A DNA stretch of 64,000 bases from Rhodovastum sp963804495 (GCA_963804495.1 CAWDQN010000005.1:62001-126000), one strand, 5' to 3'. Positions 34,065 to 43,144 are shown, numbered from the stretch's first letter. The notes: generated by a model from the sequence alone, not told the origin. A program made the numbers and translations.

Positions 34065-34221
34065 GGGGCAGGGCTCTTCTGGCTGGGTGGGCGGTTGATC
34101 TTCCTACGCTCATTCCGCCGAGCGAACAACGGAGCGATGGCAGGTTAGTCTGGATTGCTGAACGACGCGCTTCGTATGTGGCCATTGTCCGGCCGCTGCC
34201 TAGCCGGGGGTTCGCGCGCCG

Positions 34222-34531
34222 TCAGCAGGGCTGGAGATATTCTTCGGTTTCGATCAGGCGCAAGGCTTCCGCGAGTGACACGCTCTGACGGACGCAGTGC
34301 CATTCGCCCGCGTGCAGGTGCCATGAAAGGTCGAAGCGATCCTGGCTGACATGTCCCAGGCACGCGGACGGCGCCTCGAACTCCGGCGCGCTCGCCAACA
34401 TACACCCAATGTCGCTCGACCATCGCGATCTCGTTTTCAGCCTTTGCTGCAGTCGATAGGTTCTTCCGAACCACGCCGTCAACGCGGGGCGGCAGGCCGT
34501 CCGCATCGGGCCCCATCTCAGCCGCTGTCAT
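34222..34531 (-). pseudogene. Small conserved-looking gene coupled to the DNA methyltransferase, frameshifted
   Basis: The ATG at 34531 lies within the end of the methyltransferase gene. One frame reads MTAAEMGPDADGLPP to AMVERHWVYVGERAG, and a second continues with FEAPSACLGHVSQDRFDLSW to a stop at 34222. The join requires skipping one base near 34381-34386. The combined product would be about 102 residues. The second part has a folded-protein look (WHLHAGEWHCVRQSVSLAEA) but no family I can name. Pairing with the methyltransferase hints at a shared role. Confidence 0.4.
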
Positions 34532-35459
34532 CCTCCGCACCCAGCGCCCGCGGCGCGAATGCCGCCAGCCGCAAGGTGTTGGCCACGGCCGAGGCCGCAT
34601 AGGCGGCGTCCAACTCTGTCCCGACCGACAGGCAGCCCAGCCGGTTCGCGGCCGCCAGGGTGGCGCCGCCGCCGGCGAACGGGTCGTACAGCAGACCTTC
34701 GCCCACCGGCAGAATGGCGCGCACCAGCTGGCGCATGAACCCCTGTGGCTTCAGCGACGGGTGCGGAGACAGCGACCGCTCGGCCGCCTGCGTCGGTGCG
34801 GAGCGGATCACGTCGCGGAACGGCTCGGCGGGCGAGATCCGACGCAGGCCGCCGGTTCCCCAGCGCCGCAGATTCGCGGCCACGGTTTTTTCCGACAGCG
34901 GCTTGCGGAAGATGCCCCATGGCTCCCACCCCGAGCGAGGCATGACGCTGACCTCCGGGAACTGGTCTTCCGCCCCCTTCGGTCGGTCGCCGCCGCGCAG
35001 GGTTTGCACCAGCCGGATCACCTCGCCGCGCTTCTCCAAGCCGCAACGTTCGATTGTGGCGAACACCTCGGACGAAAGCAGCGGATTCGACGCGATGATG
35101 AGGTGGCCGCCCGGCACCAACACGCGCCGGGCGTGGGTGGCGAATGTCGCGAAGAAGTCTCCAAGCTGCCTTCGGTCCGACGCTGTCAGCACCGTGAAGC
35201 GCGGCAGCGGCGCGCGTCGGGAGCCGTCGAACGAAGGCGGAATCCGCCACACCCCGCCGCACCGGCGGCGCAGCTTCGCGTGGTCTTTCTCCGCGTATTC
35301 GACCAGCCCATAGGGCGGGTCGGTCGGGATGCCGTGGATCGAAACGTCGGGCAGAGTCTCCATCCACCGCAATGCGTCGGCGTGGAACAGCAGCGTTCCC
35401 GGGGTGCCGCTGACGATCTGCGCGCCTTGTCCTCCGGCCAGCATGGTCCAGGTCGCCAT
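34518..35459 (-). CDS. Orphan site-specific DNA methyltransferase (N4-cytosine/N6-adenine type)
   Basis: 313 residues. The catalytic DPPYG (motif IV) comes before the SAM motif FAGGGATLAAANRLG (motif I), with HPSLKPQGFMRQLV in between, an order typical of beta-class amino methyltransferases. The region between the two motifs is the likely target-recognition part. No restriction enzyme gene is adjacent, so it is probably a solitary methylase. The target sequence cannot be read from the protein. The start at 35459 (MATWTMLAGG) is the first ATG after the rlmH end; the longer open frame is a shadow of rlmH. Confidence 0.82.
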   Translation of the reverse strand: MATWTMLAGGQGAQIVSGTPGTLLFHADALRWMETLPDVSIHGIPTDPPYGLVEYAEKDHAKLRRRCGGVWRIPPSFDGSRRAPLPRFTVLTASDRRQLGDFFATFATHARRVLVPGGHLIIASNPLLSSEVFATIERCGLEKRGEVIRLVQTLRGGDRPKGAEDQFPEVSVMPRSGWEPWGIFRKPLSEKTVAANLRRWGTGGLRRISPAEPFRDVIRSAPTQAAERSLSPHPSLKPQGFMRQLVRAILPVGEGLLYDPFAGGGATLAAANRLGCLSVGTELDAAYAASAVANTLRLAAFAPRALGAEDDSG

Positions 35460-35530
35460 CGCCGCGCCGCGGATGCGCCGCCGGTCATCATCCGGGAGTG
35501 CGTCGCCTTCGCGCCGCTCGCCGCCGTCCC

Positions 35531-35986
35531 TCACGGCCGCCCGGCCCGGTGATACGGATGCCCCGCGGCGATGCTGCGGGCGCGGAAAATCTGCTCGGCG
35601 AGCATGACCCGCGCCAGCATATGCGGCCAGGTCATCCGCCCCAGCGAGAGCAGCGCGTCGGCGCGGTCCAGCACCGCCCTGTCCAGCCCCTCGGCGCCGC
35701 CGATGAGAAAACACACACCCCGCCCGCTCTCCAGCCATAGGCCCAGCCGGCCGGCGAATCCTTCAGTGTCCGGCGCCTCGCCGTCCAGGTCGAGTGCCAC
35801 CGCCAGCGCGTTCGTCGGCAACGCCGCGAGCAAGGTTGTCGCTTCCCGCCGGCGGATTTCCCCGGCGCTGCCACGGCCCTCCGCGACCTCGGTCACGATC
35901 ACCGCCGGCCTGGTGCGGGCGGTATAGCGTGCCACCAGTTCCGCCTCCGGCCCGCGGCCGATCCGCCCGACGGCCAGGATGCGCAG
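35531..35986 (-). CDS. rlmH: 23S rRNA (pseudouridine1915-N3)-methyltransferase RlmH, probable CTG start
   Basis: SPOUT enzyme that methylates pseudouridine 1915 on the assembled ribosome. FLIGGAEGLDRAVLDRADALLSL and the end QIFRARSIAAGHPYHR are diagnostic. The conserved first strand (RILAVGRIGRGPEAELVARY) lies upstream of the only canonical start (GTG 35935). In that frame no ATG, GTG or TTG precedes it, so a CTG at 35986, just inside the end of rsfS, is the best start and gives 151 residues, near the usual 155. A one-base error is the alternative. Confidence 0.85.
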   Translation of the reverse strand: MRILAVGRIGRGPEAELVARYTARTRPAVIVTEVAEGRGSAGEIRRREATTLLAALPTNALAVALDLDGEAPDTEGFAGRLGLWLESGRGVCFLIGGAEGLDRAVLDRADALLSLGRMTWPHMLARVMLAEQIFRARSIAAGHPYHRAGRP

Positions 35987-35987
35987 C

Positions 35988-36563
35988 TCAGCCAGGAGGC
36001 GGCGACTCCTCGTCCAGCTCGGCGCCCCACATCCGCTCCAGCCCGTACATCGTCCGCGCCTCGGGCTTGAACAGGTGCACCACGATGTCGCCGGCGTCGA
36101 TTAGGACCCAGTCCGACCCCGTCGCGCCCTCGATCTGCACCCGCTTCAGCCCGGCTTCTTCGAGCTTATCCTCCAGATGCGTCGCCATGGCGGCGATCTG
36201 GCGGTCGGCGATCCCGGTTGCCACCACCATCCGGTCGGCGAAGGCGGCCCGCCCGGCCAGTTCGATGGTGACGATGTTCTCTGCCTTGTCATCCTCCAGG
36301 CTGCCGACGATCACCCGCTGCAACTCGTCGAGGCGGGTGGTCTCGGCGGCTTCGCGTGGCTGCGCCTTGACGCGCTTCGGCCCGGCGGCCACCGCCTTCT
36401 TGCGCGGCGTGCCGGGAGGGGCAGGCAGCGCAGGGCCGGACGGCTTGCGCGGGCTGGCCCGCTTGCGGATCGGAACAAGCTTCTTGGCAGGGCCAGGCGG
36501 GTCTTTCGGCGGTGCCGGCGGGGCAGGGGGCTTCCTGGCGATGATATAGTACTCCCGGATCAC
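35988..36563 (-). CDS. rsfS: Ribosome silencing factor RsfS with long basic N-terminal extension
   Basis: 191 residues. The RsfS domain is the last ~115 (VIVGSLEDDKAENIVTIELA, DRMVVATGIADRQIAAMATH, SDWVLIDAGDIVVHLFKPEA). It binds L14 and blocks subunit joining in starvation. Before it lies a ~75-residue Pro/Lys/Ala-rich stretch not present in E. coli RsfS. The GTG at 36563 overlaps the nadD stop as GTGA, which supports this long form. It is in the conserved nadD-rsfS-rlmH order. Confidence 0.9.
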   Translation of the reverse strand: MIREYYIIARKPPAPPAPPKDPPGPAKKLVPIRKRASPRKPSGPALPAPPGTPRKKAVAAGPKRVKAQPREAAETTRLDELQRVIVGSLEDDKAENIVTIELAGRAAFADRMVVATGIADRQIAAMATHLEDKLEEAGLKRVQIEGATGSDWVLIDAGDIVVHLFKPEARTMYGLERMWGAELDEESPPPG

Positions 36564-37165
36564 GTTCCCGGATGGGCCGCGCGGATGGCGCTGGCCGATG
36601 CGGCATGCTGCGGCGCCGGCAGGAACACCCAGGCCGGGGGCGCCATCCCGGCCAGGGCAGGGGCGGCGTGGGCCGCGCGCCGCACCTGGCGAAGCCGCCG
36701 CGCCGCCATCCCCGCGAGCGCCCGGTGATTGTAGGTGGGCCGCGGCACCACCGCAAACGGCATGGCCGCCACCACCGCGCGCCAGCGCCGCCAGCGCGGC
36801 AATTGCTCCAGGTTGTCCGCCCCCATGACCCAGACGAACCGCGCGTGCGGAAACCGTCGCCGCAGCGCGCGCATGGTGTCGTCGGTATAGCGGGTGCCCA
36901 GCATCGCCTCGATCGACGTCGCCACGAGCCGCCGCCCGTCGGCGATCCGCCGCGCCGAGGCCAGCCGGGTTGCCAGAGGCGCCATGCCCGCCACCGGCTT
37001 CAGCGGATTGCCGGGCGAGACCAGCAGCCACATCTGGTCCAACCGCAGTCGCCGGCGCGCCAGTTCGGCGACGTGGCGATGTCCCTCATGCGCCGGGTTG
37101 AACGAGCCGCCGAGCAGGCCGATGCGGGCGCGCCGGGTGTCGCCATACTTGCCGGGTGCGGTCAG
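36560..37165 (-). CDS. nadD: Nicotinate-nucleotide adenylyltransferase NadD, start unclear
   Basis: Adenylates nicotinate mononucleotide in NAD synthesis. The nucleotide-binding motif RIGLLGGSFNPAHEGHRHV is present, as are LLVSPGNPLKP and FVWVMGADNLEQLPRW. The conserved N-terminus has no in-frame ATG, GTG or TTG; a CTG at 37165 would give 201 residues. An ATG at 37146 would give a natural start (MATPGAP then RIGLLGG) if one base were missing near 37125-37133. Either a rare start or a one-base gap must be assumed. Confidence 0.8.
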   Translation of the reverse strand: MTAPGKYGDTRRARIGLLGGSFNPAHEGHRHVAELARRRLRLDQMWLLVSPGNPLKPVAGMAPLATRLASARRIADGRRLVATSIEAMLGTRYTDDTMRALRRRFPHARFVWVMGADNLEQLPRWRRWRAVVAAMPFAVVPRPTYNHRALAGMAARRLRQVRRAAHAAPALAGMAPPAWVFLPAPQHAASASAIRAAHPGT

Positions 37166-37175
37166 GTCGACCGCC

Positions 37176-38435
37176 TCACGTCCGGATCTGCCCGTTGCCC
37201 GTCACCACGTAGCGGAAGGTGGTGAGCTGCTCCAGCCCGACCGGCCCGCGCGCATGGATGCGGCCGGTGGCGATGCCGATCTCGGCGCCGAAGCCGAACT
37301 CGCCGCCGTCGCAGAATTGTGTGGAGGCGTTCCACATCGCCACCGCGCTGTCGATGCCGGCGATGAAGCGCCGCGCCGCCGCTTCGTCCTGGGTCACGAT
37401 GGCGTCGGTGTGCTCGCTGCCGTGGCGGCGCACATGGGCGATGGCGGCGTCCACCCCGTCCACCACGGCGACTGACAGAACGGACTCGAGCCATTCGGTG
37501 TCGAAATCCGCCTCGCCGGCCGGCGGCAGGTTGGTCACGATCGCCCGGGCGCGCTCATCGGCGCGGAAATCGCAGCCGAGCGCATGCAGATCTGCCACCA
37601 GCAGTGGCAGCAGCGACGGCGCGACCGCCGCGTCGATCAGCAGCGTCTCGGTAGCGCCGCAAATTCCGGTGCGCCGCATCTTGGCGTTCGCCACGATCCG
37701 CCGTGCCATCGTGGGTTCAGCCGCTTCATGGACATAGGTGTGGCAAAGCCCCTCGGCATGCGCGAGCACAGGCACCCGCGCCTCAGTGAGCACGCGGTCC
37801 ACCAGGCCTTTGCCGCCGCGCGGAATGATCAGGTCAATCAACCCCGCCGCGCCCAGCATGGCGGCGACATAGGCCCGGTCGGTCGCCGGTGGCACCTGCA
37901 CCGCCTCGGCGGGGGCCCCGGCCGCGACCAGCCCCGCCGTGACCGCCGCGTGGATCGCCGCGGCGCTGTGAAAACTGTCCGAGCCGCCGCGGAGTATCAC
38001 CGCGCTGCCCGCCTTCAGGCATAGCCCGGCGGCGTCGGCACCCACATTGGGGCGGCTTTCGTAAATCATGCCGATGACGCCGATCGGCGCCGCGATGCGG
38101 CGGATGCGCAAACCGTTCGGCCTGGTCCAGTCGGCCAGAATGCGCGACAGCGGATCGGGCAGGGCGGCGATATCGTCCAGGCCCCGCGCCATCGCCTCCA
38201 CCCGCGCCGGAGTAAGGGCTAGGCGGTCACGGAAGGCCGCGGAGCCGCCGCCGGCATCGAAGACAGCTAGGTCACGCGCATTTTCCGCGACGATGGAAAT
38301 GCTGCGGGCACGCAGATGGGAAGCCGCGGCGCGCAGGGCGTCGTTGCGGGCGGACTCCGGAAGGCGCGCAAGCACGGAAGAGGCACTCCGGGCGGCGGCG
38401 GCGGCTTGGGTTAGCCAGTCGGCAGGGGGCGGCAT
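37176..38435 (-). CDS. proA: Glutamate-5-semialdehyde dehydrogenase ProA
   Basis: Second step of proline synthesis, reducing gamma-glutamyl phosphate with NADPH. It has 419 residues. GVIGMIYESRPNVGADAAGL, IIPRGGKGLV and the catalytic cysteine C259 in RRTGICGATETLL are intact; QFCDGGEFGFGAEIGIATGR is the C-terminal family signature. AGGAG lies about 9 nt before the ATG at 38435. It lies upstream of nadD on the same strand; proB is not in the window. Confidence 0.95.
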   Translation of the reverse strand: MPPPADWLTQAAAAARSASSVLARLPESARNDALRAAASHLRARSISIVAENARDLAVFDAGGGSAAFRDRLALTPARVEAMARGLDDIAALPDPLSRILADWTRPNGLRIRRIAAPIGVIGMIYESRPNVGADAAGLCLKAGSAVILRGGSDSFHSAAAIHAAVTAGLVAAGAPAEAVQVPPATDRAYVAAMLGAAGLIDLIIPRGGKGLVDRVLTEARVPVLAHAEGLCHTYVHEAAEPTMARRIVANAKMRRTGICGATETLLIDAAVAPSLLPLLVADLHALGCDFRADERARAIVTNLPPAGEADFDTEWLESVLSVAVVDGVDAAIAHVRRHGSEHTDAIVTQDEAAARRFIAGIDSAVAMWNASTQFCDGGEFGFGAEIGIATGRIHARGPVGLEQLTTFRYVVTGNGQIRT

Positions 38436-38449
38436 CGGGCGGTCTCCTG

Positions 38450-38530
38450 GGTCCTGGCGGGGCGTTGCCCCGCGCCCCACCAGGGGCTTTGCCCCTTGAC
38501 CCCACCAAGGGCCGGAGGCCCTTGGAACCC
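38450..38530. repeat. GC-rich palindromic repeat between msrA and proA
   Basis: GGGGCGTTGCCCCGCGCCCC, then CCAGGGGCTTTGCCCCTTG and CCAAGGGCCGGAGGCCCTTGG form three adjoining hairpins. Module order matches the degraded copy at 8.74-8.87 kb, and a shorter relative with CCAGGGGC...GCCCCTGG occurs at 41.17-41.20 kb. It lies between co-directional genes. Confidence 0.7.
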
Positions 38531-39069
38531 TATGCCGCCTTGAGGCGCTCGGCAAACGTCTTGCGGAACTTTGCCACCTTTGGCGCAACCACCGCCTGGC
38601 AATAGCCCTGCCAGGGGTTCCGGGCGAAGTAGTTTTGATGGTACTCCTCGGCCGGCCAGAATACCTCCAGCGCCTGCACCTCGGTGACGATGCGGCCCGG
38701 CCAGATATGCGCCGCCTCGATCTCGGCAATCACCGCCGCCGCCGCCACGCGCTGGGCGTCGTTATGCGTCAGGATAACCGAACGATACTGCGGCCCCACG
38801 TCGTTGCCCTGGCGGTCCTTCGTGGTCGGGTCGTGGATGGTGAAGAACACCCGCAGCAAATCCTCGTAACTGACCTGCGCGGGGTCGAAACTGATCTGCA
38901 CCACCTCGGCATGCCCGGTGCGCTTGCCGCAAACCTGCTCGTAGGTCGGGTTCGGCACATGCCCGCCGGCATAGCCCGATACCACGCGCGATACGCCGCG
39001 CAGGCCGAGATACACCGCCTCCAGGCACCAGAAGCACCCGCCCCCCAACGTCGCGACCTGTTCCGTCAT
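38530..39069 (-). CDS. msrA: Peptide-methionine (S)-S-oxide reductase MsrA
   Basis: 179-residue repair enzyme for oxidised methionine. The catalytic motif GCFWC lies at residues 11-15 (nucleophile C12). GYAGGHVPNPTYEQVCG and AEEYHQNYF are family hallmarks. AAGGAG precedes the ATG at 39069. It is divergent from the enoyl-CoA hydratase gene 71 nt away. Its 3' end abuts the palindromic repeat. Confidence 0.95.
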   Translation of the reverse strand: MTEQVATLGGGCFWCLEAVYLGLRGVSRVVSGYAGGHVPNPTYEQVCGKRTGHAEVVQISFDPAQVSYEDLLRVFFTIHDPTTKDRQGNDVGPQYRSVILTHNDAQRVAAAAVIAEIEAAHIWPGRIVTEVQALEVFWPAEEYHQNYFARNPWQGYCQAVVAPKVAKFRKTFAERLKAA

Positions 39070-39140
39070 GGCCCTTCTCCTTCGCTGCGCTACAAAGTGG
39101 ACTTTGGCGCCGGCTTGTCCAGCGCCCGGAGGGTGGACGC

Positions 39141-39923
39141 ATGACCGCGGCAATCGTGACGACGCTGGACGACCGGCCGGAAGGCCGCGTCGCGCGCGTC
39201 ACCGTCAGCAATCCGGCCAAGCTCAACGCGATCGGCGCCGCTGCTATGCGCGCCCTGGCCGGGGCAATGCAGGCGCTCGCCGGCGATGAGTTGCTGCGCG
39301 TGGTGGTGCTGGCCGGGGAGGGGGAGCGCGCCTTCATCGGCGGTGCCGACATCACCGAAATGGCGGCCCTGGACCGTCACGGCGCGTGCAACGTCGCCAC
39401 CGCCCTGCACGAGGCCTGCCAGGCCATCCGCACCCTGCCGGTGCCGGTGGTGGCGCGGCTGCAGGGCTGGACCATCGGCGCCGGGTTGGAGATCGCCGCC
39501 GCCTGTGATCTGCGCGTGGCCGCACAGGGTGCCCTGTTCGCCATGCCGGATGTGCGAATGGGACTTCCCGGCGTCGTCGGGGCGGCGCTGCTGCCGCGGC
39601 TGATCGGCTGGGGCCGCACAAGCCGCCTGCTGCTGACCGGCGAGCCGATCGACGCCGCCACCGCGCTCACCTGGGGCCTGGTGGAGGAGGCGGTATTGCC
39701 GGAGGAACTGACGCGCGCGGTGGGCCGGGTGGTCGGCGACGTGCTGGCTGGCGCCCCGCTGGCGATCCGCCGGCAGAAGGCGCTGCTGCGGGAGTGGGAG
39801 GAATTGTCTCCCGCCGAGGCGATCGCCCCCGGTATCGAAGCGTTCGCTGCCTGCTGGGAGAGCGCGGAGCCCCGCGCCCGGATGCAGGCGTTCCTCGCTG
39901 CCCGGGCCGCCCGGCGCCCCTGA
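39141..39923 (+). CDS. Enoyl-CoA hydratase/isomerase family protein
   Basis: 260-residue crotonase-fold protein. RVTVSNPAKLNAIGAAAMRAL, the oxyanion-hole segment FIGGADITEMA and GWTIGAGLEIAAACDLRVAA are clear, with GLPGVVGAALLPRLIGWGRT and AxxxGLV (ALTWGLVEEAV) following. The glutamate in IGAGLEIAAACD matches one catalytic position; the exact reaction is not determinable. Divergent from msrA. Confidence 0.88.
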   Translation: MTAAIVTTLDDRPEGRVARVTVSNPAKLNAIGAAAMRALAGAMQALAGDELLRVVVLAGEGERAFIGGADITEMAALDRHGACNVATALHEACQAIRTLPVPVVARLQGWTIGAGLEIAAACDLRVAAQGALFAMPDVRMGLPGVVGAALLPRLIGWGRTSRLLLTGEPIDAATALTWGLVEEAVLPEELTRAVGRVVGDVLAGAPLAIRRQKALLREWEELSPAEAIAPGIEAFAACWESAEPRARMQAFLAARAARRP

Positions 39924-39985
39924 ACACAACGCTTCCCCCGGCGTCGCAAGATGTCTAGCGTCGGCGTCGGACTATGGGGATTCAC

Positions 39986-41170
39986 ATGCCGGACGATCTG
40001 AGCGCGCGCTTGCAGGCCCAGCTTCCCGACCTCGCTGCCATTCGCCACGACATTCACGCACATCCGGAAATGGCTTTGCAGGAGACGCGCACCGCTGCCC
40101 TGGTGGCGTCGCACCTGCGCGCCTGGGGGATTGCGGTGACCGAGGGCGTCGGCCGCACCGGCGTGGTCGGCAGCATCAAGGGCCGCCGGCCCGGTCCCCG
40201 CGCCATCGGCCTGCGTGCCGACATGGATGCGTTGGCGATTCCCGAGGCCACCGGGTTGCCCTATGCCTCCGCCAACCCTGGCACCATGCATGCGTGTGGG
40301 CACGATGGTCACACCACCATGCTGCTCGGCGCCGCGCGGGCGCTGGCACAGGACCCGGATTTCGCCGGCACCGTGCATGTGATTTTTCAGCCCGCCGAGG
40401 AGGCCCTCGGCGGGGCTGCCGGCATGATCAGCGACGGGCTGTTCGAGCGCTTCCCCTGCGATTCCATCTACGGCCTGCACAATATGCCGGGGCTGAAGGC
40501 GGGTGCCTTCGCCATCCGCAAGGGTGCCTTCATGGCGACCACCGGGCGCTGGACGGCGCGGTTTCGCGGCCCGGGCGGCCATGGCGGCGCGGCGCCGCAT
40601 CTGGCTGCCGACCTTTCGGTGGTGGCGTCGCATTTCATCCTCGGCCTGCAGACGATCGTCGGGCGCAACGTGCCGCCGCTGGACACCGCGGTGCTGAGCG
40701 TCGGGCATGTTGCCGGGGGCAATGCCGACAGCCCGAACGTGATGCCGGCCGAGATCGTGGTTTCTGGCACCGGGCGCTGTTTCAGCGATGCGGTGCGCGA
40801 TGTGCTGGCGCGGCGGATGGAGGAGCTGGCCCTCGGGCTTGCGGGGTTGCACGGCGCCACGGCGGAATTCGATGCGAGCTGGGGCGCGCCGGCGCTGATC
40901 AACCACGAGGCGCAGACCGGCGTGGCGGCCGCTGCTGCTGCGGCGCTGTCCGGCGTGGAGGTGGATGACGACGCACCGCCGGTGACCGGCGGCGAGGATT
41001 TCGCGCTCATGCTGCGCGTGCGGCCCGGCGCGTTCATGCTCATCGGTAACGGAAGGCAAGGCGAGCCCGGCGGTGCGCCGCTGCACACGCCGCTGTATGA
41101 TTTCAACGACGCGATCATCCCGCTGGGCGTGGCCTACTGGCTCAGCCTGGTGCGTCAGGAGCTCGCATAA
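39986..41170 (+). CDS. M20 family amidohydrolase (hippurate hydrolase-like)
   Basis: 394 residues from the ATG at 39986. Metal-ligand segments are HACGHDGHTTML, FQPAEEALGGA and the later VTGGEDFALML, typical of M20D peptidases such as hippurate hydrolase or N-acyl-amino-acid amidohydrolase. A dimerisation domain lies between. GGGGAT lies about 8 nt before this ATG; an ATG four codons earlier is possible. The TRAP transporter next to it (opposite strand) may import its substrate or handle its product. Confidence 0.88.
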   Translation: MPDDLSARLQAQLPDLAAIRHDIHAHPEMALQETRTAALVASHLRAWGIAVTEGVGRTGVVGSIKGRRPGPRAIGLRADMDALAIPEATGLPYASANPGTMHACGHDGHTTMLLGAARALAQDPDFAGTVHVIFQPAEEALGGAAGMISDGLFERFPCDSIYGLHNMPGLKAGAFAIRKGAFMATTGRWTARFRGPGGHGGAAPHLAADLSVVASHFILGLQTIVGRNVPPLDTAVLSVGHVAGGNADSPNVMPAEIVVSGTGRCFSDAVRDVLARRMEELALGLAGLHGATAEFDASWGAPALINHEAQTGVAAAAAAALSGVEVDDDAPPVTGGEDFALMLRVRPGAFMLIGNGRQGEPGGAPLHTPLYDFNDAIIPLGVAYWLSLVRQELA

Positions 41171-41269
41171 TCGGGGGGCCAGGGGCTTTCGGCCCCTGGT
41201 AGGACGCCAGGGATAACGTTGTCGTGGCGAAGGCGCGCTGTGCGCGGTCCGGGGAAGCGCCCTGGCGGG

Positions 41270-43144
41270 TCAAAGAAACCCCACCGAAATCCAGGGAACC
41301 ACCGCCACCGCGAGCAGTCCCACCAGCAGCGCCCCCAGATAGGGCCACACCCGCCGCATGCCCAAATCCGGCGACACCCGCCCGATGGCACAGGCGGCGT
41401 AATACCCCACCCCGAGCGGTGGCGCGAACAGGCCGATGCCCATCGCCAGGATCACCACCATGGCGTAGTGCACCTCGTGGATGCCGAGTTGGCGGGCGAT
41501 GGGGAACAGCAGCGGTCCGAACAGCACGATGGCCGGGATGCCTTCCAGCACGCTGCCCAGGACGATGAAGGCCATGATCGACACCAGCATGTAGCCGAAC
41601 CAGCCGCCCGGCATGGAGGCCATCGCCGATGCCAGCTGGCGCGAAAAGCCGGATTGCGTCAGCGCCCAGGCCATGGCGGTGGCGGTGCCGATGATCAGCA
41701 GGATGGCGCCGGACAGGGAGGCTGTTTCCAGCAGCATCGGCGTGATGCGCCGCCAGTCGAACGAATAGAGGCGCCAGCCAAACAGGGCGGACGCCGTCAG
41801 TCCCAGCAATCCGGCGATGACGGCATAGGCGATGCCGATGGTCGAAACCTCGGTTGTGGTGGCGATGCCTTGCATCACCGCGGCGCGGATGAGGAAGGGC
41901 AGCAGCAGGGCGGGCAGGGCGATGGCCAGGGTGCGCATCACCTCGGCGGCTGGCGCGCGTGTGCCGGTCGCCTCGCCGCGCGAGCGCCGCCATGCCACCA
42001 GCGCCAGGGCCGCCGCCAGCACCAGCCCCGGCAAAAGCCCGCCGGTGAACAGGGCGGCGATGGACACGCCCGTCACCGAGCCGATGGTGATCAGCACCAG
42101 GCTGGGCGGGATGGTCTCGCTCATGGCCCCGGAGGCGGAGAGGATGGCGATGAGTTCGCCCTCGGGGCTGCCGCGCCGCTTCATTTCGGGGAACAGCACC
42201 GGTGCCACCGCCGCCATGTCGGCGGCCTTCGAGCCGGAAATGCCGGAGACAAGATAGATCGCCCCGAGCAGCACATAATACAGTCCGCCGCGGACATGCC
42301 CGAGCACGGCCGCCAGGAAGGCCACCATGGCGCGGGCCATGCCGGTCATTTCGATCAACAGACCGAGAAACACGAACAACGGCACCGCCAGCAGCACCAG
42401 GCTGCTCATGCCCTCGTCCATGCGCGAGACGATGATTGTCAGCGGCACATGGGTGGCGCACATCAGGAAGGCGAGTGTGGCCGAGCCGAAGGCGAAGCCG
42501 ATCGGCACCCCGAGCAACACCGCGGCGGCCAGCAGGGCGACGAAAAAGAACACGAGGTTCCAGTTGCCGAGGGCTCGCAACGCCGGCGCCCCGAGCCAAA
42601 GCCCGGCGGCTACCGCCGCCAGCGCTGCGGCGACGAAAACAACATCGGCCAGCCGGAAGCGCGCCAGGCGGATGACGCAGCTCCCCAGCATCAACGCGCA
42701 GCCCACCGGGATGGCGCCGGCGCGCACGATGTTGGACCAGCCGAGCGCCGGAGTTTCGATGAACCACTCGTCCTGGGCATAGTCGCGCGCCGCTGGCAGC
42801 ACCAGCAGCAGGAACAGGGCGGGAACCGCCACCGCCAGAACCTGCGTGCGCGCCCGCCAGCGGGGCGACATCGCCGCTTCCACGGCGCTCAGGCGCATGT
42901 GCTGGCCGCGCTGCAGCGCCACCACGGCGCCGAACATCGCCAGCCACAGGAACAGAATGGAAGCCAGCTCGTCGCTCCACACGAGCGGGGCGTGGAACAT
43001 GAAGCGGCTGACCACGCCGGCGAACAGCACGAGGATTTCCGTCAGTACCAGCACGGCCGTCGGGACTTCCACGGCGTGGCGCAGCGCGGCCTCGATCGCG
43101 CCGGCGATGGTGTTCGCCGGCCCATCGGCCTCGGCTTCTGGCAT
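41270..43144 (-). CDS. dctM: TRAP transporter, fused small and large membrane subunits (DctQM)
   Basis: 624 residues. The first ~180 form the four-helix DctQ part (LVWSDELASILFLWLAMFGAV, QRGQHMRLSAVEAAM). The rest is the multi-span DctM part with GVPIGFAFGSATLAFLMC, SGISGSKAADMAAVAPV, ASGAMSETIPPSLVLITIGS and GIGLFAPPLGVGYYAACAIG. It imports a carboxylate with Na+ or H+. The ATG overlaps the dctP stop as TGATG, so it is coupled to the binding protein. The substrate is unknown. Confidence 0.92.
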   Translation of the reverse strand: MPEAEADGPANTIAGAIEAALRHAVEVPTAVLVLTEILVLFAGVVSRFMFHAPLVWSDELASILFLWLAMFGAVVALQRGQHMRLSAVEAAMSPRWRARTQVLAVAVPALFLLLVLPAARDYAQDEWFIETPALGWSNIVRAGAIPVGCALMLGSCVIRLARFRLADVVFVAAALAAVAAGLWLGAPALRALGNWNLVFFFVALLAAAVLLGVPIGFAFGSATLAFLMCATHVPLTIIVSRMDEGMSSLVLLAVPLFVFLGLLIEMTGMARAMVAFLAAVLGHVRGGLYYVLLGAIYLVSGISGSKAADMAAVAPVLFPEMKRRGSPEGELIAILSASGAMSETIPPSLVLITIGSVTGVSIAALFTGGLLPGLVLAAALALVAWRRSRGEATGTRAPAAEVMRTLAIALPALLLPFLIRAAVMQGIATTTEVSTIGIAYAVIAGLLGLTASALFGWRLYSFDWRRITPMLLETASLSGAILLIIGTATAMAWALTQSGFSRQLASAMASMPGGWFGYMLVSIMAFIVLGSVLEGIPAIVLFGPLLFPIARQLGIHEVHYAMVVILAMGIGLFAPPLGVGYYAACAIGRVSPDLGMRRVWPYLGALLVGLLAVAVVPWISVGFL

